In this document: positions 48,801 through 60,800 of the stretch, in pieces
How positions within the stretch are numbered: position 1 is the first letter of the stretch
Layout: every line of letters begins with the position of its first letter
Source of the DNA: Siphonodentalium dalli
Taxonomy: Eukaryota; Mollusca; Scaphopoda; Gadilida; Siphonodentaliidae
DNA length: 64,000 nt
Assembly: GCA_032622095.1 (NCBI GenBank)
Contig: CP136063.1
Location: forward strand, 83,307,980 to 83,371,979
Direction of reading: 5' to 3'
Translations under genes and position numbers: made by a program
The notes under the pieces: generated by a model
Seen by the model: the letters and a program-made list of their open reading frames with translations, nothing else
Database searches by the model: none
Told to the model about the DNA's origin: nothing

Positions 48801-51800
48801 AAACTTCTTCACATAGATTCTATTTCTTTTTTTGTTTAGTTTCTCCATACCTCCCAAATTGGTAGACAACACATTGCATAATCGAGGTTCCCAATGGGCG
48901 TACATCACAATATGCACTATTCGGGAACTTGAATCTGAGCCTATGTCTCGCATTGCAGATGAGGCCATGCAGAATGAGGTCCCCAGATAGTGAATTAGGT
49001 GATGGTAGCCCGCTATGCGAGATAGCATCACTAAATTCACCCTCTATGGACCTCAATCTGCAAATGACAGGCACACTAAACTCAGGCTTGCAGAGGAGAA
49101 GTGAGATAAACGCTCTTTAGTTTAACCATATCACAAATACTGGTCACAAACAAGGAAAGCACTTGACTTTATTGCTCACTGATGAAGAAAAATATGTTTA
49201 AAGCATTCACTGTATTTATCAACCAATTTTGTTAACCGGAATATACCTTAACAAAAGTGAGCATAATTTCACGCTTCAATTTGCCATGGGGCTTTAACCA
49301 TTTTATTACTGAATGGATTCTCCCATTAACTTGTTTAGTGATAAAATTATATATATACTGAAATGGGTCCATTTCAAAGGATAGGGGTTTGTCACTATCC
49401 GGTGTCCCTATATCATGCCATTAATATCTACTCTGGGTACATCGATATATATCATATTCAACCAGTACAAAACATGGGAAGTTTTTTTATTTTTTGACCC
49501 ATTAAGAACAGGGAATTTTAACACATTGATTGATTGATTTATTTATTTTTGATATAAAGACATACACGTATATTGTTTTAACAGGTTACAAATATAATAA
49601 ATTACAAGCAAATAAAAAGGAGTTTTTTAACATAATTTCAGTTGATAGGCTATTAATAAGAAATCGCAAATTTTGAAACAAAAATGAGGCTGTAAAGAAG
49701 TCAAAGTGAATACCAATGGTATGATGGCTGAAATTTAGAAAAAAATCGTAGAGTACATGTACGGCTAGATATCGGGGATGGCACAAAAAGCACTCGAAGG
49801 CTTAATTCCATTGTGGCCCCCTGATATGCTACCGGCCACGAGGCAGACAATATAGTTACCACAAAATTCTCCATTTTGATACTAAAAAATAATGGTAATG
49901 ACATCAATGTTAATATATTGATATTTTACATTGATAAAGCCATCATCAATGTGGATAAAATAATTTATCATCATAAGTGCTACATTTACAAGTAGTCTTA
50001 TGATTGTGAATATGTTTATTTTAAAAGAAATGATCATTTCACCGACCAGGTGGATGAGACGCCTGGCAGATCCATTTAACATAACAAGTCTGACACTCGT
50101 CTCATTCACCGGGTCTATGAATACTGACCGATATAATATTATATTAATATTAGTGCTGCTGCAAGAGGTGCCTGTGGGATCTGTGTCGGTTCGGTGACTT
50201 TGTAAATGATGGATACGCACCACTGCATATACGCACCACCGCCATGTATGGCCGGTTTTGGACTGGTCTGTCCATGACCGAAAGATGGAAACCCGAAATA
50301 CAGGCAGCAGTAACAATATATGCAAAGATGAGTAATTGATTGGCAAAATTTTGGTCACAGTTTCAATTCAGTAGTACAGAAAGGGATCTTCCTCTCGGTC
50401 CTTCAGTTTAGATAAGAGATGTTTTTTTATGCAAAATTTCCGGTACTTGATGTCAATGGGTAGATGAACAGTTTTGTCAAGTCTATTCCAGAGTCTTATT
50501 CCTGTGTAGAAAAAAGACTTTTTCCCATAACAACTTACATGAGGGAGGATGAATTTCAGTTTACCTGACCGGGTTTCAGATTGATCAGCCTCATTGTCCG
50601 AAACATTTATATCCCCTTCTTTATTTGATCGTTTGAACTGTTCATTAAAATATACTGGGGCTTGCTTATCTGAGATCTTCATAACCATTGTCAATTTCCT
50701 AAAGTTAACTCTTTCACATACCGGCAGCCAATCTACTTTTAGAAATTCCGAATAGCCAATATGTGTCCTACAATTTAGATCTAAAATGTATCTTACTAGC
50801 CTATTCTGGGTTGCTTGTAATCGGATCTTTGTTCTCTGCGTTAGACTAGTGTACCAAAAGCTTGAACTATAGTCAAAATGACATTGAATGAGGGCCAAGG
50901 ATAGAGTTCTTTTGCAGTATTGGTTCAGGTAAGATGCCTTTCTGTACAAGAATTTCAACTTAGAGTTTGCCTTCTGCAACATGTGTGCTGCCATTAGCTC
51001 ACCATTAAGATGGTGGTCTAAAATGGCCCCGAGATATGTTACGGAGTCACTGGGTCTGATGCTCACGCCATCACAGCAAACACTCAGCTGGGATTTATTT
51101 TTCAATTTATGTGGTGATCCGAAAAGAATTGATTCTGTTTTTCCCAGGTGTAGAGATAGTTTATTATCCACCAGCCAAGCGCTCAGTTTGCTCAGTTCTA
51201 CGCTGAGAGTTTGTTCAATGATGTGCACATCAGATCCAGCGACAATAAGGGCAGAGTCATCTGCATATAAGAGGAGTTGACAAGACACAGCCATGGAAGC
51301 ATCGTTAACATACAGTAAAAACAGTAGAGGACCTAAAATTGACCCGTGGGGTACGCCACAGGAAATATCTTCAAAATCGGATAATGTACCATTTACATCA
51401 ACAGCTTGGGATCTCCCATTGAACAAACAAAGCAGGGAATGTGTTTCTTTGTTAACACTTGTTCCTCAATAATGTACTTCACAGTAGGGGGTGGTCCCAG
51501 CTCGAGATTGCATGTTTTTTTTGTGATTTTTGAAAGCCGATATCGCAATAATCATTGAATTAATTACATGTACCTGTGTACCTGGGAGAAATTCCAGTGT
51601 AAACGACGCAAAGCAAAATAGCTCACAAAGTCACTTAAATCATGCAATTTCGAGTTGGGACCTTCACCTGTAGTGAATACTATTATATATTATTAAAGGA
51701 AATAAGAAATAGTCTCACTACCCATCCTCTCGCCACCCCCTCCAACTTTGAACATAATCATATTCAACCGTTGGACATTTCATGCTTGCATGACGCAATA

Positions 51801-54800
51801 TAACTTCAGTTGGAAATTCAACACCAACATAATTTATATAGTATCAATAGTAGAAAGTTTGTTATTTACAGACCAACAGTCACATAGTTATTTACATACA
51901 TTCTGTTTGATCCTGTTTGGATTGAAACGGCTGTCAGTTGAGATATTTCCCGCCAAAATTGCCAGCAAACCAATTAATTGGTAATGACTAACTACCCGGT
52001 ATCTGATTGGACTAAATTTCCCGCGTCTCAGCGATCGGTTCTGGATAACCGTACTCAAGAATTTGCGTACCAATACTTTTTTTTTTTTTTATAATTTCTT
52101 TATTCCCATGAAACATCAATTTTAAACATTACATTACATCAGTATCGATAACAGAGTATAAAAAGTCAAACATGTATACATGGTATTTTGTGTAAACACA
52201 TTAATGTACATAAATGTGGATTTACATTTGGATCGTACTAAATTATCTTGTAATGACGGCTGAATATGGTGTATATATGCATTCATTTATATTAATCATA
52301 AAATATAGAAACATTTGAAGGATGTTAGTCTTGTAGGCTGTGGTAAATTGAAGCCCATTTCCCATAAAATTTATCTAGACAATTGTTTGTTTGTGCAATA
52401 TATCTTTCATTCTGCATGACGTAATTTATGTTTGCCTTTACTGCAATAAAAGATGGTCTTTGGTTGTTAATTTTACTTTTATATATGGAAAATTTAGTTA
52501 TTTGGATACACAGGTTGACAATAATCTCTGTTCCATTTATTCCAAATATAATATCTATTTTAGAAAATGTGTCTAGTTGTGTTTGACCTGTTGCCACTAG
52601 CCATGTATGTAGGCTATTCCAAATTTCAGTTACATGTTCACATTCTGTAAACAAGTGGACAATTGTCTCGGCATGGATATTACAGAAAGAACATTTGTCA
52701 TTATCTATGACTTGTATAATTTTTAAGAAATGATTTGTTGTAAGGATCCTCTGAAGGATTCTATATTGGAAGTATCTCAGGTTTGTGTCAATTGATGTTT
52801 GAAATGGTAGCATATAGTATGATTGCCATTGGTCTTCATCAGGCCTGATATTCAAGTATTGTGCCCACTTTATTTTGTTATTAGAGGTTGCATTTATCAA
52901 ATTTTTATTAAATAATTGGTAAAATGTTTTGCATCCTTTTTTAACATTATACAGTGAGAGAATGGACAATGTTATATTTGGACCTTCTTCAACTTGTATG
53001 ACTTCATTTGCGATTTTAGCACTCCATTCTTTAGGTATTGATTTTTTTATTCTAATTATGTCCATAAATGTTGCCTGTATATTGTATCTTGACTTTAATT
53101 GTTCATGAGTGAAGAAATTACCATGTTCATTTAGCAAGTCTTTAATATAAACAATACCTTTTTTGTGCCATGGTTTTATATATCCTATTTCAATTTTTGA
53201 ATTGTGCCATATTGGTTCATTTAAAATGTCTTGTATGTATATAGGTTTAATTAAACTATTATATTCAGACCATGTTTTTGCTATATCCTTCCAAAATGGG
53301 TTTTTTTATTTTATTTATTGTATTTATATCATTTGCACCACTTTGGAAGTAGAATTCGGGGATATTTTTAGTGAAGAACAAAGTCCATCTATCTGATTTG
53401 GTCAATACTCTTTTGATCCAGGAGATTTTTAGACCTTTTGTATAATTTAATAGATCAATCATTTTTAAACCTCCTTCGTTATATTCTTTTTTTAACATGT
53501 TCCTTTTAATTTTTCCTTTTGGTTTATTCCAAATAAAATGAAAGAAAATATCCTCTATCTCTTTTATTAATGTATCAGCTGGTGTGGGCAATATAGTTAA
53601 CAGGTGGGTAATTATTGGCACTGTTAGTGATTTGATTACTGTAATTTTGCCTAAAGGTGTTAGTTTTCTCGAGTTCCACATATTTAGTAATCTTTTCATT
53701 TTATTTATTTTTGGAATTATATTATCATCAATCATTTTGTTTTGATCAATATTGAATTGTACTCCCAGGGCTGTAAATTTACCATCTGTAATCCAATCAG
53801 GGTTGTTTTCCTTACAAAAACGTCTATCTGAGTCTTTCATTGATCCTATCCATACAACTTTTGTTTTCTGCATGTTTATTTTCAAGCCAGATATTGTATA
53901 AAACCATTCTAGAACTATATAGGCTTCTTTCATTGATTGTTCGCTTCCGTCTAGCAATAGGTAAGTATCATCAGCATATTGGGATATTTTAAATTCCTCA
54001 CCCCATAAACTAATACCCTTTATCAAGTTATTTTTTCTGATTGCTAATCCAAGAATTTCTACGCACAGGATAAATATATATGGACTTATTGGATCTCCCT
54101 GTCTACACCCTCTTTCTAATTTAAATCTAGGTGAAAAGTGTCCATTTGTTATCACACTCGCCTCTGAATTGTTTTGAAATAATTTAATCCATCGTTTAAT
54201 GGACTCTCCGAATTTAAAGATATCAAGGACTTTTGATATGAACTGCCAAGAGACTGTGTCAAATGCCTTTTCGAAGTCGATCATCATGATCATTCCTGGA
54301 ATATTTTGGCTGTTGGTTTCAAACATAATATCATATATCAATCTTGTGTTTTCCCCTATGAAACGACCCGATATAAATCCTTTTTGATCTTCGTTTATTA
54401 AGTAATTTAAGTTATTTTTTATCCGTTCCGCTATACAGGAGGAAGCTAGTTTATAAGAGGTATTTAGTAATGTTATTGGTCTCCAGTTCTTTAAGAAACA
54501 TCTTGGTTTTCCTGGTTTAGGTAAACATGTTATTATACCCCTCTTTTGTGAGAGTGACAGTTGTTCTGTTTCGTATCCATAATTGATAGAGCGTAGAAGA
54601 AAATGGCCTAAGTCTACCCAAAAAACTTTGAAAAATTCTGTTGTATAACCATCGTCCCCAGGACTTTTGTTATTTTTTGTTTTTTTAAGCGCTTTGACCA
54701 GTTCTGTCATTGTGATTGGGCCTTCACATTTCATAGATTCTGCTTCTGTAAGAGTTGGAATTATACTTAGGTCAATATATTTTGTAATGTTTTCATGACT

Positions 54801-57800
54801 ATAATTTACAGAATTATTTGCTGAATAAAGTTTTTTATAGAAGTCCTTTTGTCTATTTAGTATTTCCTTTTGTTCTACGATAATATCATTATTTTCTGTT
54901 TTTAATTCTTGGATATTTTTGTTTACATAGTTTTTATTTTCAAGGTTACAGAAATAGTTTGTTGATTTTTCTCCTAATTCCATCCAATTTGCTCGAGACC
55001 GTATTATTATTCCTTCAATTTTTATGTTTCTAATTTGTTCTAATTCCTTATTTAATGTTTCCAATTGGTTTTGTTTGTTGATGTAATTAGTGGGGTTTAT
55101 TTTTATTTCCTCTTCAATTTCCTTTATTTTTTTGTTTAAGTTTAGTTCCTTTTCTGTGTCTTTCTTTTTTTTTTTAGATGCATAATTTATTATTTTCCCC
55201 CTAAGGGTCAGTAATAGGGTTTCCCAAAATAATTGATCATTTATTTTAAATTTTATTTCGCTATTTGGGAAATTCATTACATTTTGGTTATAGGGGGGGG
55301 GGGGGGGGCTGGCATATTGGGTTTTCAAATCAATAATTGATTGTTTTATTATTTTAATAAATTCTGTGTCTTTTAAAAGGGAATTATTGAATTTCCAGTA
55401 ACCTCTGCCCTTGTTATGTTTTGATACAATCATTTTTATTTTGACGGGTGAATGGTCGGATTTATATTTTGGTAAAATAGTCGAGCTTGAGATGACAGGC
55501 ATAATATCCTCTGAAACAAGTATGAAATCCAGCCTGGACATTTTTATTGAATTTTTGTGGTGCCATGTGTATTGGTGTTCATTTTCATTAAAACATCTCC
55601 ATACATCAACTAGATCTCTTTGTTCTGCTATTTTCAATACTTCTTTTCTAGCATTTGGGTTGTTTGTATTTTTATAATTATATGAATCATGCTCTGGATT
55701 TAAAACTAAGTTCCAGTCGCCACACATTATAATACTATTATTTTGAAAATTTTCTATTTCATTATTTAGATTCTCGTAAAACTTTGGACAATCTTTATTG
55801 GTACCATACACATTGACTAATGTTAATCTTTTACAGTTTGTTATAGTTAGATCTATTATAATATAATTTCCATTTGGGTCTTCCTTTACTTTATGTATAC
55901 TATACTCAAAGTTGTTATTAAAAAGTATGGCCACCCCCCTTGCATTTGAGCTATAGGTTGTCATTTCGATACGATGTCCCCATTCCGCTTTAATTTTTTG
56001 TTTCATTTTATTGTCAAAGTGTGTATCCTGTAAACATGCAATACCTATTTTTTGTTCTTTTATTTTACTGAATATATCATTTCTTTTAATACGATCGCCA
56101 AGACCTCGCACATTCATCGTTACTATACTAATGTGTTCACCCATTTTCAATTATTGAATAATTTTGATATGAAATTTTCAGATATACATGTTGAAGAGAT
56201 CTTTGTTTATGAATAGAATCTTCATGGAAATAAAGCAAAATGTGATTTTTCATAGAATGTGTTTTGCATATATATAAAACAGTGGCATGTATCTCTACCC
56301 CTACACTAGGGGAAATGTTAAGCGTTAAGCTTACATAGATATACATACCCATCACCAGTATAAAACTTCCTGTTGTACTGATCATGCGTCAGGTTGGCGT
56401 TTATTTTTTTTTTCGCAACCTCAAAACATTGAATTTCTTTGGAATCGGGTTTCATTTAGTTTTAATATTATATTTTGTTATGAATATCCATATATATAAT
56501 ATATATATATATAAATACAAATTAAAGAAATTTAAATTTGGCTATGGTATTTTATTGAGGTAATTTGTGTTGGAAATATCCTCAAAAACCATTTACCAAT
56601 CAATTTATATTGTGGCTATTATCAGTTTGCTACATGTAGTAACATACATACACAATGTTTTATGAGTAGGCCTAGCCATATATAATTTTATGGTATTCAT
56701 TCATGTTCATTGAAGATATTTGTGTTTCGAATATTCGATAACTAGTATTTTGACGGTAACCTATGAAACATTATATTTTCAATATTTCAAACACATTTTA
56801 TAAATACAGTTTGGAAATATAAGTCAGCCCTATTGTGGTAATGTATTAAACACAAAACAGTCTTATAAGCATTGTCTCGAAGAAACTCGAAGCTCTTATA
56901 AATAAACATTGTCTAGAAAAACTCGAAGATCATCTGGATCATCTATTCATTTTCGCTTCTCTTTTGCCATCTGGAGTGGATGTCCTTTCTAACCTCGATC
57001 CACAGTTCAGTACCTTTTTCCTTCACCCGCGCGTGGATACTTTCATCTTGTCGGATTTGGTAGGCTATTTGGGCTAAACGTCCTCGCTCTCTTTTCAACT
57101 CTGGCGGGAGGTCTGTCCGAACACTCATTCTGGTTCCTGCCAGCGATTTTCCGGCCTGCAGTATAGACTCCCTCTCGTTCCATTGCAGAAATACCACTAT
57201 GATTGCTGCTGGCCCTGTGTCAGGTTTTCTAAGACGGTGTGCGTTTTTTATGGACATATTTGTAGCGAAGTCCTCGTCCAGCTTCATGTCATCTTTTACA
57301 AAGGATCGGAAACGTTTCATAGTGGCGTTCATGGTGGTCTCATGTCCACTGATTCCATAAAATAATAAGTTATATTTTCGTTCTTGAACTTGGGAAGACA
57401 GCAGAGATTTTTTCAGATCTAGGATTTCTTGTTCCATGTTACCTATTTTCGTGGTATTTGTCCGTTGTGTGACTCTTATTCCTTCTACTTCGTACTCTAT
57501 TTCGTCGATGTTCCTTTTAATAGCGCTGATCTGTCCCTTCATATCCTCAAAACCTCGATTTATCTTCACGTTTAAACCGGCATCCATCGATTCGATCAAA
57601 CGTTTTATGTCGGCGTTAGACACTTCCGGCGTATTTTCAGAATTTGACGAAGTTTCATTGTCGTTTTCTTCGTTTTTATCACTTGTTGGGTTGATGGCAG
57701 CCACCGAGTTCTTTGTACTTCTACCCGGGATTGTCTTTGGCATTTTCGAGGGCTGTCGATTCCTTATTGTGTTAGATTTTTAAATAAATTGGACATTTCA

Positions 57801-60800
57801 TGCTTGCATGACGCAATATAACTTCAGTTGGAAATTCAACACCAACATAATTTATATAGTATCAATAGTAGAAAGTTTGTTATTTACAGACCAACAGTCA
57901 CATAGTTATTTACATACATTCTGTTTGGATTGAAACGGCTGTCAGTTGAGATATTTCCCGCCAAAATTGCCAGCAAACCAATTAATTGGTAATGACTAAC
58001 TACCCGGTATCTGATTGGACTAAATTTCCCGCGTCTCAGCGATCGGTTCTGGATAACCGTACTCAAGAATTTGCGTACCAATACTTGATTGTGATACTCC
58101 TCAGCCTCTTCTGGTACGCCGGATTCGGATGATTTTGAAGTGGTACGCAGGATTCGCACCCCTCTGTTAACTAGTAGTCAGGATTCATATGTCTATTAAA
58201 AGGATTCAACGACAATGATTTTATTCAAATTCTGTTAATTTCTTGGCTAAATTAGCCTATTTTGATGTAATTCAATCTCATACATTTTGATGTGATGCAT
58301 TTATGGGCATTACATTATGTTTGTAAATTATCATATTAGGATGAAATAACCATGACGTGTATTCTATATTTTCTTAACCGATGCGCAGAATTCACCCCTC
58401 TCTGTTTATACTGGTATACATATTCATCAGAAGTGGTGGGGCCGGTAGGGGGTGATCGACACTGACCCCATACTTACTCTATTCTCTCCGGTCCCAATAA
58501 AACGCAAACACAAACGAACATTAACCAACACATCGATATGATAACAAAAAACATATAAGTAAAAATGGATGTGTTGTGTGTGTGATAAAATATCTTTGTA
58601 TACTGTATTTAATCGACTTTCGATATCTCCTATGAATTCAGAAAAGAAAATGAAAACGGTAGAAATTGATAAAAAATCCCTTGTGTATTGCATGATGCTA
58701 TGCTGGGCGGATTCCCCAGTTCATTTATAAAAGTATACATTGGAATGGTATACGCATCTGAAGGGATGTTCATGAAATAATATGCAGACAACAGTATTCT
58801 TATATACGTTGGCGGGAAATGTTCAAATAATAAGTTACAGACCAAAGGCCGTTCGTTTAACTTATTATCTGAACATTGCATAAGGGAACTACTCGCCAAT
58901 GAGCATATAGTAAAGGAATGTTGAACGAATTACTCGTCGGTATAGAGTGGGGGCACCAGTGGCCCATTCGGCAAGGTGCATGTGGCGGATGACCACATCG
59001 GGCCAACATATTTGGGGAGAGCTTTCCGATGAATGGCAACAAGCCATATTTCCGACTAAATCTTGAAACGTTACCCATAATTCTGCTGTGGTTAAGGGGT
59101 CTATAAGCCGTCCAACGCCGGCGAATTTGATTATAAAACGCGATAGTCGCTGATTTTGTGATCCACGCAAATGGAGGGGGTAACATGTTGCACAATTCGT
59201 GTATCTGAGCAAGTTAGTTGCTTTCCGGGGGTCAGTTCTTTCTACGAACAGTAGAGCGATTTCCCAGTGAAATTAACCATATGTCTATATGCGTGCATGG
59301 TCTTTCCTCTGCCCGTAAAATGACAACCGTGACATATAGGGCCTATATGTATAGCGAATGAAACGACGATCAATAAACAAACAGACAAACTTCTCAAATT
59401 GTCGCATGTTGGAAAACGTTCGACCACATTTATTGACTGCAATTTGCCATCGTTAACCATTCTTTGCTAAATGAATTCTCCCAACCAGTTATTAAAAATA
59501 TATATATATTGGAATGGTTTATTATTCTTTGGAGAGGGATCATAAAACATTATAGCTTAAAGGCACGTGCGGCCTTAATTGTCGAAAATATTCATATTTG
59601 TTCCAAACACCGTAAACAGAAAAATATTAAAACGCATACAGTTCCGTTCATATATACCATGACCATCGCGTAAACAGCATGTTATCATAAAGACCTACTA
59701 TATTTTACATAAGCAAGAGCCTGATTGTGTTACAGAAGACGGCACAATGCTACTGGCTAATCACACACAAATGGCATAAACGCTCTTTATTAGTTCCATA
59801 TCAGGTATTCACCAACAAAGAACGCTCTTTATGTTTACCATCATAATATAAACAAACACCAGAAAAGTAACTTTTTATGCCTTTGTTTACATAACAATGG
59901 TCAAACATATGACCATAACATACTGTTTATGCGATATTTCTTATTTGTATACGGACAAAGTCTATCTACATTTTGATGTTCTTTCTGTTTGTGGCGGATT
60001 TTGACGGGTGGAGATATTTTCACAGGATACCCACCACCAAGGCCAACCGTGTCTTTAATTGAAGGTGACAGCATGATGAAAAGATAATACAAGTGTAGGA
60101 GGATTCCTAAGCTACTCGTCAATGTTATGCATATTTAGTATAAAAATGGTTAAACACTTAAGGTAAAAACCAAATCGAACCATGCAGTCGTTAAATGCGT
60201 GTATATGATATCATTCAGCGTGGTATAATGATGTTCGAATATATAGTGTGTGTATATGTGTTTGGAATTTAAAGGTAGACAATGATTCAAAAAATGCATA
60301 TACATAACATCCTCATTTGGGTACACGAAGCCTCTTGATATCTAAACGCCCTGTCACTAAACCGCGGACTTATTGGATCCACCAGGTCCGGTTCCGTGGT
60401 TTCAGAGATTCATCCAGCCCCGATTCCGTGGTTTTAATGCTACGGATCAAAGTTCTGGAATAGCATTTCCATATTTGGAGCTTTTAAATATTCACGACTT
60501 CCATATATGGAAATGCTACGCCAGAACCCTTGACCTGTAGCGCTAAAACCACGGAAACGGACTGGTGGATCCAATATGACCGCGAGTTAGTGACAAGGTG
60601 TATTAAACAAACTCGCAGATAATATAAGCTAATGGCGGGTAAGTGGGAGTGCAGTTGGACATTTGCGTATATATATGCGCGGTGCGTGTGAATTGAAATT
60701 ACATTCAGTATACCTCCCTTGTTTGGCTGTGACGAGTATGGAGTACATGCTGACGAGAATCTCAAACATCCCAACAAGAATAAAGTCGTGGAGATCAGGA

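Larger units (their letters stand above)
52079..57788 (-). mobile_element. L1/Tx1-like retrotransposon, nearly full length
   Basis: From 5' to 3' on the minus strand: a 45-bp leader, ORF1, about 790 bp between ORFs, ORF2, and a 3' UTR with AATAAA followed by a poly-A run (plus-strand T run at 52078-52090). It is flanked by direct repeats 51771-52078 and 57789-58086. It lies in the first long intron of the LolA-like gene, same orientation. Confidence 0.9.
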
